A program made the translations under genes and the position numbers. A stretch of DNA of 64,000 bases, from the NCBI GenBank assembly GCA_964437505.1, contig CAYTGU010000009.1, positions 1 to 64,000 of the forward strand. Reading direction: 5' to 3'. Within the stretch, counting starts at the first letter, position 1, and each line of letters begins with the position of its first letter. Positions 1 to 8,388 of the stretch are shown here, in pieces. The notes below the pieces were generated by a model. That model was not told the origin of the DNA and ran no database searches. It was given only the letters and a program-made list of their open reading frames with translations. This DNA comes from JAHJDO01 sp964437505. GTDB lineage: Bacteria > JAHJDO01.

Positions 1-100
1 CAAATCCTGACCGGGCAAGACGCAATGCTATTGCCCGTCCTATACCACGGCTTCCGCCAATAATCAGAGCAGTTTTTGTGTTGCTATTTTTCTTGTTCAT
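1..100 (-). CDS. Short-chain dehydrogenase/reductase, N-terminal fragment cut by the window edge
   Basis: Only the first 33 codons are inside the window; the gene continues past the left edge. The visible N-terminus contains TALIIGGSRGIGRAIALRL, the glycine-rich TGxxxGIG dinucleotide-binding motif of classical SDR oxidoreductases, with FabG (3-oxoacyl-ACP reductase) the commonest relative. The ATG at 98-100 lies just downstream of a strong promoter at 124-152 and a GGAG-containing leader, so this gene starts its own transcript. Substrate cannot be assigned from so short a piece. Confidence 0.7.
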   Translation of the reverse strand, partial: MNKKNSNTKTALIIGGSRGIGRAIALRLARSGF

Positions 101-164
101 GTCTTACCCAATCTCCAATCTCCATTATCAATAAACTTTCTTGTTGTGTCAATGCAAAATAGGA
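96..164. repeat. Duplicated promoter/leader element, copy 1
   Basis: This block is nearly identical to 3319-3378. On the minus strand it runs from just upstream of a -35 box, through the -10 box and leader, to the ATG-AAC start of the next gene. Copy 1 carries an extra 8 bp made by a tandem repeat of GGAGATT within the leader. Apart from that the copies differ at only about three positions. The two copies bracket the pcm/spermidine-synthase-like pair. Confidence 0.8.
124..152 (-). promoter_or_regulatory. Sigma-70-type promoter for the SDR gene
   Basis: On the minus strand TTGACA (147-152) is followed after exactly 17 bp by GATAAT (124-129). Transcription would begin near 117, leaving a leader of under 20 nt with GGAGATTGG before the ATG at 100. 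Confidence 0.7.
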
Positions 165-181
165 ACTGCTACTGTAAGGCA

Positions 182-2596
182 TTAGTTATTGCGGTTTTTT
201 ATCCATATTGCCATTGCTGTCAGATAGCAGAGGCAACCTATTATTCCAACTAGTCTAAATCCTAACATACCAGCCAGGATAGGTGCAGCAACTGTACTAA
301 CTACTGAGGAGAAGCCATTATATCCCCATGCAGCACCAGTATTCCTCTCTCCGGTTATTGCTATCTTTTGCATGCCAAAAGGAAACGGCATTCCCATGAA
401 AAAAGCGAGTGGTGCAATGAGAAAGAAAGAGATAAGAAGGCGTAAGTAAATATGAGCCCATACAAACTTGCTGAATATGAAATCAAGACTAAAACTATAG
501 AATATTCCGACACATATAACAGCAATAAAAGGGATAATTTGGTATCTGATGTTCTTTTGCAAAAAGTTCTTGCTTAATAGACTGCCTATACCAGAGAGTA
601 GAAGAAATGAGGCTATTACTACTGATGAAGAATAAATGGGGTGATGCAGGAAAAGAATGAACTTTTGGATTAAAGCCATTTCTAAAAGCATGTATGAGAA
701 TCCAAGAGCTACAAAATAGAGCCATACAGAGGAGCTAAAAGAGGAACTGGAAGCTTTGTTTTTTTTGAGCAATATTCCAAGGGGCACCAAGATAAATAAT
801 GCACCGAGTATCATGGCCTGAATAAAAGTGGCCAGCAGTACAAGATATCCGTGCTCCGCAAATGGCAGCCATTCCCTTCCAAGAGTTTTTATAAGATGAG
901 GTAATGCTGCCCAGCGGAAGAAGTTAGAAAAATACGGTTTATCATCAGTTGCAGGATTTACCCTAAAAACATATCCTGCATAAAATTTAGCGCGTGTTAA
1001 TGGGTTTATAATATTTTTTGCTGCATGATAATATACAGGCTGAGGTAATTTATTAAATTGGTTTACCTCGTTTTGACTTATGCCCGGGACATAGCATATG
1101 TCGAAATTTCGTATAGAACAGAAGTCTCTCAGAGTTTCAAGTTCGTATGTGGTAAAAGGCGTCTTTTTCATAAGAAGCATAACAATATCCCATGTTCTAA
1201 TAAGAGCCAGGTTTTTTTCTGGCTGCTCTACACCGGATTCTTTAAGGGCTTCAAACCCAGTTGCAAATAGTTTGAGACCATCTCGAGCTGGTGTTTTCAT
1301 CCATGTACTGGCCATAAGGATACCTTGAGAAGAGAGTCTCTGATAAAATAATTGATAAGCTTCCACAGTATTCAGGTAATCTTCATTCTGGGCATATACT
1401 CCTGATCCGGAAGCTACAAAAGACCCTCCAGGATTAAGCTGAATGAGATCAACTTTTTCTTTTGTTTGCTCCAGATATCCACGCGCTTCCTTTGTAATTA
1501 CTTTAACATCAGGCGTTTGATAGATGTGCTTAAAAGATATGCCTGAAGTATCTTTTATTGCTCTTATTACTTTGGGATTCATTTCTAGTAGGATTATGGA
1601 CCTGCTTTGATAGGACTTTGCCAGTAATACATCATTCCCCCCACGCGCACCGATTATTAATACTTTTGGATTTTTGGTGAGCTTATACGGAGCAGAATAG
1701 ATCTCACAGTCTAGAAATTGAAAGTCTTTGAAATCTCCGCGAAAATCGTAGAGGGGAGAAGGTGAATCCGCATCAATAACCAAAGCCTTTTGTGGAGGAA
1801 TATCTCCTTTAAAGTTTATGCTCAACCCATGGGCTAATCTGATACTTTTACCCTTAACAACATGAATTAACCCAAGAGGACTATACAGCTTGTGGACAAC
1901 TTTTGTATTCTGAAGGCGAAGAAGCCATGAAAGTCCCTTATATTCCGATGCACTCCCAGTAAGTGAAGACGGAGAGAAATAATAGTGCGTACAAACAACT
2001 GCAAGGAATAGTATTAGTATAGATGTTCTTTTAAGTCTTGATGAAGAGCGCATGCCCCAGAAAAGACCTGCTAGAGCGGCTAAGACTGCACTTATAAAGA
2101 GATATTGCTCTGGGGGAATAATATACATTACGCCTACAGCCAAAAGAACACCTATGCCGGAACCCAAAAGATTAGCTGCATAAACCTGACCGGAGTTTTT
2201 TGTGTAATGCCTGAAAAACAGCGCTAGAACCATAGAACCAATGACAAACGGAATGCTGTAGAGGAAATAATGTATTCCCAGATAGATAAATTGACGCCAA
2301 TCCCAGAGAAGATATAAGTAATTCAAATGCAATCTCTGATTTATATAAAAAGTAAGAGGGATAGTAACACTAAAGACAAAGCAACCAGTCAGGATTATTT
2401 TCTCCTGCCAGCGTTTGAAAAAATTCGGAAATAACACTAAGGATACACCGCTAAGAGCTACTCCCAGCATAGACAGACTTACTACCATGTACGCGTAATG
2501 GCTCCAGCTTGTGATGCTCAAAAGACGCATAAGAAAGATTTCATAGCTAAGCAGGGCACACGCAGTAAAGAAGATTGTTGCAAAAGAAAACAGCAT
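182..2596 (-). CDS. Membrane protein with spermidine-synthase-like domain
   Basis: This 804-aa protein has about seven predicted hydrophobic helices in residues 1-225. A soluble Rossmann-like domain follows at roughly 240-480, and another helical bundle at 600-800. The soluble part resembles polyamine aminopropyltransferases: PKVLIIGARGGNDVLLA is the nucleotide-binding GxGxG-like loop and LLEMNPKVI supplies the acidic residue ending strand 2. Fused membrane/spermidine-synthase proteins are common and their substrates are mostly unknown. The canonical GGGDG loop is altered to GARGGND, so true spermidine synthesis is doubtful. It starts two bases after the pcm stop and is probably co-transcribed with it. 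Confidence 0.65.
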   Translation of the reverse strand: MLFSFATIFFTACALLSYEIFLMRLLSITSWSHYAYMVVSLSMLGVALSGVSLVLFPNFFKRWQEKIILTGCFVFSVTIPLTFYINQRLHLNYLYLLWDWRQFIYLGIHYFLYSIPFVIGSMVLALFFRHYTKNSGQVYAANLLGSGIGVLLAVGVMYIIPPEQYLFISAVLAALAGLFWGMRSSSRLKRTSILILFLAVVCTHYYFSPSSLTGSASEYKGLSWLLRLQNTKVVHKLYSPLGLIHVVKGKSIRLAHGLSINFKGDIPPQKALVIDADSPSPLYDFRGDFKDFQFLDCEIYSAPYKLTKNPKVLIIGARGGNDVLLAKSYQSRSIILLEMNPKVIRAIKDTSGISFKHIYQTPDVKVITKEARGYLEQTKEKVDLIQLNPGGSFVASGSGVYAQNEDYLNTVEAYQLFYQRLSSQGILMASTWMKTPARDGLKLFATGFEALKESGVEQPEKNLALIRTWDIVMLLMKKTPFTTYELETLRDFCSIRNFDICYVPGISQNEVNQFNKLPQPVYYHAAKNIINPLTRAKFYAGYVFRVNPATDDKPYFSNFFRWAALPHLIKTLGREWLPFAEHGYLVLLATFIQAMILGALFILVPLGILLKKNKASSSSFSSSVWLYFVALGFSYMLLEMALIQKFILFLHHPIYSSSVVIASFLLLSGIGSLLSKNFLQKNIRYQIIPFIAVICVGIFYSFSLDFIFSKFVWAHIYLRLLISFFLIAPLAFFMGMPFPFGMQKIAITGERNTGAAWGYNGFSSVVSTVAAPILAGMLGFRLVGIIGCLCYLTAMAIWIKNRNN

Positions 2597-2598
2597 TT

Positions 2599-3276
2599 CT
2601 ATTGAGTTTCAGTAGCGCCGGTTAATGGGACAAATCGTACAGGACAGATACTTTCACTTATAAGAGTTCCGTCTGAGTTTTTTCTAATAAACATCAATCT
2701 CTGGACTTGAAATACGCCGCCTATTGGAGTTACCATCCTTCCTCCAACTTTTAACTGCTTAATCAAGGGTGGCGGAATATGTGTCGCTGCTGCAGTAACA
2801 ATAATAGCATCAAAAGGAGCGTACTTTTCCCATCCATAATACCCATCAGCAACCTTTTTCTTAATATTAGTACATCCCAGATTCTCAAGCAATTGTTTAG
2901 CCCTTTTCCCTAACGATGGTATTATCTCTATTGTGTATACATCCTTGCATATTTTTGAAAGAACAGCTGCTTGATACCCTGAACCTGTTCCTATTTCCAG
3001 AACCCTATCTGTTGGTTTTAAATCCAGTTTTTCTGTCATAAGAGCTACGATATAAGGCTGGGATATGGTTTGTCCCTCTCCAATAGGTAACGGGCGATCA
3101 GCATAAGCCATAGATATATATCTTTTAGAAACAAATTTATGCCTTGGAATGGCAAGCATAGATTGCAATGTTTTTTTATCTCTAATGCCTCTTTTCTCAA
3201 TCTGAGTCTTGACCATTTCCAGACGCCGGGAGAAGAATTCATCTGCATTCAATGGTTCTGCTTTAGATAACAGCAA
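2599..3276 (-). CDS. pcm: Protein-L-isoaspartate O-methyltransferase
   Basis: Pcm repairs isoaspartyl damage by SAM-dependent methylation. The family signature is clear: QPYIVALMTEKL, then the SAM-binding loop VLEIGTGSGYQAAVLS and the downstream GYYGWEKYAPFDAIIVTAAA region. Length is normal for the family. The start given is a TTG, but the reading frame stays open upstream through a hydrophobic stretch (FSFLFSGLLLSKAEP) that looks like a signal peptide and lacks ATG/GTG. An ATG at 3321-3323 directly after the duplicated promoter opens the neighbouring frame and also begins a signal-peptide-like sequence. A one-base shift in the A-rich tract at 3292-3315 would join them. The protein may therefore be periplasmic. 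Confidence 0.9.
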   Translation of the reverse strand: MLLSKAEPLNADEFFSRRLEMVKTQIEKRGIRDKKTLQSMLAIPRHKFVSKRYISMAYADRPLPIGEGQTISQPYIVALMTEKLDLKPTDRVLEIGTGSGYQAAVLSKICKDVYTIEIIPSLGKRAKQLLENLGCTNIKKKVADGYYGWEKYAPFDAIIVTAAATHIPPPLIKQLKVGGRMVTPIGGVFQVQRLMFIRKNSDGTLISESICPVRFVPLTGATETQ

Positions 3277-3318
3277 CCCAGAAAACAGAAAAGAAAATAT
3301 TTTATTTTTATTTTAGTG

Positions 3319-3378
3319 TTCATGTGTTACCCAATCTCTATTATCAATAAACTTTCTTATTGTGTCAATGCAAAATGG
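3319..3378. repeat. Duplicated promoter/leader element, copy 2
   Basis: This is the near-identical partner of 96-164. It lies immediately upstream of pcm and ends, on the minus strand, with the same ATGAA at 3323 that begins the downstream gene in copy 1. It lacks the internal 8-bp duplication. Confidence 0.8.
3340..3368 (-). promoter_or_regulatory. Sigma-70-type promoter for pcm
   Basis: TTGACA (3363-3368) and GATAAT (3340-3345) are 17 bp apart, as in copy 1. The predicted start near 3333 lies only about 10 nt upstream of the ATG at 3323, so the leader would be extremely short. Confidence 0.7.
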
Positions 3379-3472
3379 AGCTGGAGTGAAAATGAACAGG
3401 AACAGAAGTGAGAAGGATTGTATAATTACTCACCATAACGCATTTTGGCTGGTTATTTCAATAAGATAGGAA

Positions 3473-3598
3473 CTAAACTGGATTTTCTTTAGACTTTAAA
3501 TTTTTTTTATCCAGCTTGCGTTGTTTTTTTTCTTCCCGCTTTTTCTTTCTTGCTAAATCCTTCGCACGCTTTTCATATTGATAATTAGGTCTAGCCAT
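3473..3598 (-). CDS. Small highly basic protein, unknown function
   Basis: This is a 41-residue open frame running from ATG at 3596-3598 to TAG at 3473. It begins MARPNYQYEKRAKDLARKKK and is mostly Lys, Arg, Glu and Gln, apart from an aromatic N-terminus. It starts directly after the aminotransferase stop codon, and its AGGAGG ribosome-binding site overlaps the 3' end of that gene, which argues strongly that it is translated. Short basic proteins beginning MARPNY/F with an ExxR/K pattern occur in other bacteria as hypothetical proteins. It is too short and of the wrong pattern for me to call it ribosomal protein S21. Function is unknown; binding to RNA or ribosomes would suit the charge. Confidence 0.7.
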   Translation of the reverse strand: MARPNYQYEKRAKDLARKKKREEKKQRKLDKKNLKSKENPV

Positions 3599-4813
3599 TT
3601 ATCCTCCTTTTAGATATTTAACATTCTCTCTGATTTTTTTAATTGCTCCAACAATATCATCCATATCCTCTTTAGTTCCAAGAAGCATCTCCTGCCTTAG
3701 CCACACAGCCTCTTTTTTGGAAATTCGTTCTGTAACAGGACAGAAACTATTTGAGAAATCTATTTCCTTTCCATAATACGGGCAGGATAAAGGACAAAAG
3801 CCAGGCCCTTTTCCTTTTTTTTGAAATAGTGGATTTTCATATAATGGAAATGGATAACCGGGTCTGCACGGAACCCCCTCTGCTTCAAGAGCTTTTAAGA
3901 AGATATCTCTTGAAATACCGCAAAACTTGTTTTCAAGATATTTGAATATGTAAATATGATAAGGTCTTTTTGTTACTCTCGAATCTGTTTTCAAGGGTTT
4001 TATTCCGTCTATTTGTGAGAGCTTTTCATCCAAATATTCCGCATTTTTCCTACGTTTCTGTTCAAGTCCCTCAAACCTAGTAAGCTGAACAATTAAGAGC
4101 GCTGCCTGAAACTCTGTCATACGGTAATTCCCTGCAAGAATATAGTGCTCATACCACCCTTTGCCCTTTCCTCTACCACAATTTGTGTATGATCGGGCAG
4201 CTTCTGCAAGTTCGCTATTATTTGTTAAGAGTATTCCTCCTTCTCCAGCATTTAAATTTTTGCTGGCCTGAAAACTGAACTCCCCTATATCTCCAATAGC
4301 GCCTACTCCTCTATCATGCCACTGCGCGCTCCACGCCTGCGCAGCATCTTCTATAACCCTTAAGTTATGCTTGGACGCAATATCCATAATCCGGTCCATA
4401 TCAGCAGGATGACCTGCTATATGCACAGGGATAATGGCTTTTGTCTTTTTCGTAATTAGTTTCTCTATGCTTTCAGGACTGATACATAGAGTATCTTCGG
4501 AAATATCGGCAAAAACGGGCACAGCATTTGCTTTGAGGACAGAGCTTGCTGTTGCAAAAAATGTATAAGCGGGAACAATAACCTCATCTCCTGCTCCAAT
4601 CCCGCAAACAATTAGCGCAATTTCTAAACCAATTGTCCCGTTACATGTCGTTACAGCATACTTTGCCCCCTGAAAATCGGCAAATTTTTTCTCAAATTCT
4701 GCAATCTTTTCTCCATACCACCACTTGCCGCTGTCAATAACATCACAAACAGCTTTCTTTTCTTCTTCCCCAAAAACAGGCCATTTGGGGAAAGATTTAG
4801 TTCTAGTTGGCAA
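3599..4813 (-). CDS. DegT/DnrJ/EryC1/StrS-family PLP aminotransferase
   Basis: A fold-type I sugar or antibiotic-precursor aminotransferase. PAYTFFATASSVL, VIEDAAQAWSA and SFQASKNLNAGEGG are the family blocks, with the PLP lysine at about residue 185. The enzyme would transaminate a keto-sugar nucleotide or similar substrate; the substrate is not evident. The start shown is TTG. The same frame stays open upstream and encodes KLAINGG, the usual first residues of this subfamily, but offers only ATT or ATC as possible starts before a stop. Translation probably begins around 4825-4843, overlapping the fba stop codon. It lies downstream of fba and is probably translated by coupling. Confidence 0.85.
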   Translation of the reverse strand: MPTRTKSFPKWPVFGEEEKKAVCDVIDSGKWWYGEKIAEFEKKFADFQGAKYAVTTCNGTIGLEIALIVCGIGAGDEVIVPAYTFFATASSVLKANAVPVFADISEDTLCISPESIEKLITKKTKAIIPVHIAGHPADMDRIMDIASKHNLRVIEDAAQAWSAQWHDRGVGAIGDIGEFSFQASKNLNAGEGGILLTNNSELAEAARSYTNCGRGKGKGWYEHYILAGNYRMTEFQAALLIVQLTRFEGLEQKRRKNAEYLDEKLSQIDGIKPLKTDSRVTKRPYHIYIFKYLENKFCGISRDIFLKALEAEGVPCRPGYPFPLYENPLFQKKGKGPGFCPLSCPYYGKEIDFSNSFCPVTERISKKEAVWLRQEMLLGTKEDMDDIVGAIKKIRENVKYLKGG

Positions 4814-4832
4814 GCCGCCGTTAATCGCAAGT

Positions 4833-5822
4833 TTAGTAGAGATTTTTCATGTCCTCCAAAGTCTTATGCTCATAGTCGGAAGCATGTCCAGCTGTTCCAA
4901 AATCAATCATCTTGCTCTTTACCCATTTTTTAATAGCTTCCCGCGCTTCCCCAAGATACTTTCTTTGATCAAATACTTCAGGATGCTCAGAAAAGTACTT
5001 TCTTATAGCTCCTGTGCAGGCAAGCCGCCCGTCGGTATCTATATTTATTTTTCTAACACCAAGCTTTATGGCCTTCTGAATCATATCCACAGGAACTCCC
5101 ATAGCTTTCTGTACACTGCCGCCATATTTATTTATTTCTGCTATTAATTCCTGAGGAACACTTGAGGAACCATGCATGACAAGAGTTGTATCAGGACAAT
5201 TACTGTGCGTCTTCTCCACAATATCAAATGCTAAGACCGGTGTTGCTTTGAACTTGTGAGCTCCGTGAGAGGTTCCTATGGCAAGGGCCAGTGCATCAAC
5301 CTTTGTCTGTCGAATAAATTTTATAGCGTCTTCAGGATCTGTTAGAATAATTTTATTTGCAGCTATTTCGTCTTCAATTCCACCAAGAGTTCCAAGCTCG
5401 CCTTCTACTGTAACCCCAAATTGATGCGCATATTCAGCTGCTTTTTGTGTAATTTCAGCATTACCCTCATAACTTCGTGGTGTTTTCCCGTCTTCTTCCA
5501 AAGAACCGTCAATCATTACAGAAGTAAAACCTAAATCTATAACCTCTTTAACTAGTTCAAGACTGGGCCCATGATCCAGATGCAGAGAAACAGGAATATC
5601 CTTATATGTGTCTGCTACCACATTAACCATTGCAACCAACAACTTTTTATCCGTATATTTCAACGCTGTTTTTGAAACCTGAAGTATAACCGGAGACTTA
5701 GTTTCATCCGCAGCCCACATTATTGCCTGCAGCTGCTCCATATTGTTGACATTATAAGCCCCTACTCCGTAATCCCCTTTTTCTGCTTCATCCAGAATCT
5801 GTCTCATTGGTACCAGTGACAT
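4833..5822 (-). CDS. fba: Class II fructose-bisphosphate aldolase
   Basis: A zinc-dependent aldolase for fructose-1,6-bisphosphate or a related ketose bisphosphate in glycolysis/gluconeogenesis. HLDHG at residues 81-85 supplies the catalytic Asp and a zinc His. GTSHGAHK and VMHGSSSVP carry further zinc and phosphate-binding residues, and INIDTDGRLA is the second phosphate-binding strand. The 329-aa length is normal. It has its own promoter (5874-5902) and AGGAG ribosome-binding site, and leads a unit with the aminotransferase and the 41-aa basic protein. Tagatose-bisphosphate aldolase cannot be excluded by sequence alone. Confidence 0.9.
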   Translation of the reverse strand: MSLVPMRQILDEAEKGDYGVGAYNVNNMEQLQAIMWAADETKSPVILQVSKTALKYTDKKLLVAMVNVVADTYKDIPVSLHLDHGPSLELVKEVIDLGFTSVMIDGSLEEDGKTPRSYEGNAEITQKAAEYAHQFGVTVEGELGTLGGIEDEIAANKIILTDPEDAIKFIRQTKVDALALAIGTSHGAHKFKATPVLAFDIVEKTHSNCPDTTLVMHGSSSVPQELIAEINKYGGSVQKAMGVPVDMIQKAIKLGVRKINIDTDGRLACTGAIRKYFSEHPEVFDQRKYLGEAREAIKKWVKSKMIDFGTAGHASDYEHKTLEDMKNLY

Positions 5823-5873
5823 CTTGCTTCTCCTTTTAGTAGTTAACGATTATTAGTTTAAATTTGAGTCTGC

Positions 5874-5902
5874 ATTATAATACACAAAAGAAGAAAATTA
5901 AA
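5874..5902 (-). promoter_or_regulatory. Probable promoter of fba
   Basis: A perfect TATAAT (5874-5879, minus strand) lies 17 bp from a weak -35 (TTTAAT, 5897-5902). It sits about 50 bp upstream of the fba start, and AGGAG follows near the ATG. Confidence 0.45.
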
Positions 5903-5912
5903 CTGTAAAAAT

Positions 5913-6917
5913 TCACTGCTTCTTTCCAATTGGTATTAAAGAATGTCCATGATCTTGCGCAATCTTTCTGCCAATTTTCTTTACTCTGTTTTCCATATAG
6001 TATCTGCATGTTATAGGATCTTCGCCCGTGTACTGTTTATCAGGATAAAGCCTATAGTTCTGTTTGTATCTCTGCGGCGTAATATTTGGCATTACAACAT
6101 TAGCTCCTGACTGCAGTATTATTTCTCTGGCATCAAAGCGCAATACATCCATAGCTGTAGTAGCAGGCAGAAGAACCTTCGGACAAAAGATTCTAACTAA
6201 TGCAATGAATTTTTGAACGATAGAAAAATCTCCATTTTTACTACCAGAAAGAGGAGTGTCATTATTTGAAATATAAGGACCTACTCCTACCATATGAAAG
6301 TTCCATTTCTTAATAAACAGAATATCGTCTGCTATATCCTCTATTGTTTGTTCCGGTAGTCCTATCATAGAACCGCTGCCAACCTGATAACCAAGCTCAA
6401 ACAGCCATTGGAGACATTTTAGCCTTTCATGATAGTCATCATCAGGATGCAGCTTTTTGAACAGGTTTTCATTACTTGTTTCAAATCTAAGCAGATACCT
6501 GTCTGCGCCCGCATCTTTGAATGCCTTATACTCATCAAAACTTCTCTCTCCGATACTTAGAGTTACAGCCAGGTCGGTATGCGTTTTGATATCTTCTATT
6601 AATTTAACTAATACCTTTTTTGTAAACCAGATATCTTCGCCTGACTGAAGAACTATTGTTTTAAGACCATGCTTATCTATCAGAACAGCTGTTTGGAGAA
6701 TTTCTTCAGGAGACATTCTGTAACGAAGAATCTTTTTATTTGATTTGCGAAGACCGCAGTAAAAGCAATCTCTTCTGCAAAAGTTTGAAAATTCACATAT
6801 ACCTCTCAGATGAACTTCATCACCAACATTTTCTTTTCTTATATGATCAGCTTGAGCAACAATATCTGAAAAATCGTCTTTTTTTAGTATCTCAAAAATA
6901 TATGTCTCTTTCTCCAT
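5913..6917 (-). CDS. hydE: [FeFe]-hydrogenase maturase HydE (radical SAM)
   Basis: HydE helps build the azadithiolate-bridged diiron part of the H-cluster. The radical-SAM motif is C47-x3-C51-x2-C54 in CEFSNFCRRDCFYCGL. LQSGEDIWF and GSMIGLPEQT match HydE-family core blocks, and the length (334 aa) is normal. I chose ATG at 6917 rather than the TTG two codons upstream, because GAG lies six bases before it. The gene overlaps the 3' end of hydG. It completes a maturase set of regulator-F-G-E next to the antioxidant genes and a few kilobases from the hydrogenase itself. Confidence 0.9.
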   Translation of the reverse strand: MEKETYIFEILKKDDFSDIVAQADHIRKENVGDEVHLRGICEFSNFCRRDCFYCGLRKSNKKILRYRMSPEEILQTAVLIDKHGLKTIVLQSGEDIWFTKKVLVKLIEDIKTHTDLAVTLSIGERSFDEYKAFKDAGADRYLLRFETSNENLFKKLHPDDDYHERLKCLQWLFELGYQVGSGSMIGLPEQTIEDIADDILFIKKWNFHMVGVGPYISNNDTPLSGSKNGDFSIVQKFIALVRIFCPKVLLPATTAMDVLRFDAREIILQSGANVVMPNITPQRYKQNYRLYPDKQYTGEDPITCRYYMENRVKKIGRKIAQDHGHSLIPIGKKQ

Positions 6918-8388
6918 TCTCAACTCTTTTGTAATCTTTCATAAGTTTTGGGTAAAATTTAGGTATGAGTTTTTTAACTTCTTCAATCTCCTTGTTTATG
7001 ATTTTTTCTCCCGAAATCTTTGTTTCTTTACTGCCAAAATCATCCAGCCATTCTCTGAAAGTAAGAACAGCGTTTAATTTACAAAAACGTCCTTCTTTTC
7101 CCGTTCTCAGAAGATTCATAATACATTTGCCTGTTCTGCCGCAGCGATATCCTGCGGTGCAGAATGAAGTAATATATCCCATTTCGGCAAATTCTCTTAT
7201 TACCTCATCAAGACTGCGTGTGTCTCCTAACAAAAACTGCTGACGTTCCTTTTCCTGCTTGACATATTGGTCGCTGTAGGCACCAATTCCTATACGTGAT
7301 GAGGCGTCAGTCTGCGTACATCCCAACGAAAAAGCCTCTCTTCGCATTTGAGCGTTTTCCCTTGCAGTAACAATCATTCCCGTATACGGCACTGATAAAC
7401 GTATTACTGTTATCAGTTTTTTAAAATCATCGTCACTTACTTTATACTTTGGATTCTGCGTAATCGGCGCATTTGACGCAAGATTAAGGCGCGGGAAAGA
7501 AATAGTGTGAGGACCTATCCCAAATTTTTTCTCTAATTCTATCGCATGATATAGAAGCCCCATAACCTCAAATTTCCAGTCATACAAACCAAATAAAACT
7601 CCTATTCCAACATCATCAATTCCAGCTTCCATTGACCTGTGCATGCAGTATAGTCTCCACCTGTAATCTGATTTTATCGTGCCTTTTGGATGAACTTTCT
7701 GATAGGTTTTGTGATGATAGGTTTCCTGAAATACCTGAAACGTTCCTATACCAACTTCCTTTAGTTTTTTCAAATTCTCTATTGATAATGGAGCAGCGTT
7801 CACATTAACTCTGCGTATACTTCCGTATCCGTTTTTCGTTTTAACATTAACATCGTATATCTGCTTTATACTAGAAGTCATATAATCTATATCTGTAACA
7901 GGGTGTTCGCCATAAACAACTATCAATCTCTTGTGCCCGATTTTACCTGCTAAGACCTTTATTTCCTTTTTTATCTCTTTCAATGTAAGCACTCTTCTTT
8001 TTTCTTCTTTATTCTCTTTTCTAAATCCGCAGTATAGACAGCTATTTACACACAAATTTGCCAGATAGAGAGGAGCAAAGGTTACAATCCTGTTATCATA
8101 GACTTTTTTCTTAATCTTAGCTGCTACGCTTGCCATTTCCTCCAGCATATTTTTATCAGTTACATTGAGTAATGCAGCTGTCTCATCGGGTTTTAGTGTT
8201 TCAATAGACATTGATTTTGCAAGAATGTCTCTTATCTCTTTTGAGTCTACACATTTATTATTTTCTAGTTTCTCTGTAATGACTTTATCATTTATAAAGT
8301 CATTGTCTTCATCCATATATTTTGCAATCTGATCTCTCTTAATTCTGCTTGCTATCCATGATTTTGTATCAGCTGTTTCTGCGCACAT
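6892..8388 (-). CDS. hydG: [FeFe]-hydrogenase maturase HydG (radical SAM tyrosine lyase), variant auxiliary-cluster motif
   Basis: HydG cleaves tyrosine to provide CO and cyanide to the H-cluster precursor. The radical-SAM motif is C113-x3-C117-x2-C120. The C-terminal region FCTAGYRCGRTGKCIM to RFCKLNAVLTFREWL corresponds to the HydG auxiliary Fe-S site, normally CX2CX22C. Here the first and last cysteines (410, 436) are present but the middle one is Gly413, and extra cysteines sit at 416 and 422. This tail distinguishes it from ThiH. At 498 aa it is slightly longer than typical. It overlaps hydF by 20 nt and hydE by 26 nt, so it is part of one tightly coupled operon. Confidence 0.87.
   Translation of the reverse strand: MCAETADTKSWIASRIKRDQIAKYMDEDNDFINDKVITEKLENNKCVDSKEIRDILAKSMSIETLKPDETAALLNVTDKNMLEEMASVAAKIKKKVYDNRIVTFAPLYLANLCVNSCLYCGFRKENKEEKRRVLTLKEIKKEIKVLAGKIGHKRLIVVYGEHPVTDIDYMTSSIKQIYDVNVKTKNGYGSIRRVNVNAAPLSIENLKKLKEVGIGTFQVFQETYHHKTYQKVHPKGTIKSDYRWRLYCMHRSMEAGIDDVGIGVLFGLYDWKFEVMGLLYHAIELEKKFGIGPHTISFPRLNLASNAPITQNPKYKVSDDDFKKLITVIRLSVPYTGMIVTARENAQMRREAFSLGCTQTDASSRIGIGAYSDQYVKQEKERQQFLLGDTRSLDEVIREFAEMGYITSFCTAGYRCGRTGKCIMNLLRTGKEGRFCKLNAVLTFREWLDDFGSKETKISGEKIINKEIEEVKKLIPKFYPKLMKDYKRVENGERDIYF

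Noticed and set aside
3377..3472. Small RNA or terminator between the basic protein gene and the pcm promoter
   Set aside because: No stable hairpin with a T-run, no promoter, no conserved RNA motif visible.
3473..3598. Ribosomal protein S21
   Set aside because: Basic and short, but the sequence order does not match the S21 pattern I know.
5823..5912. Terminator after hydE
   Set aside because: No hairpin with a T-run; only the fba promoter is supported here.
6892..8388. Possible ThiH (thiazole synthase) instead of HydG
   Set aside because: The C-terminal cluster-like region and the hydF-hydG-hydE overlap fit HydG; no thi genes are nearby.
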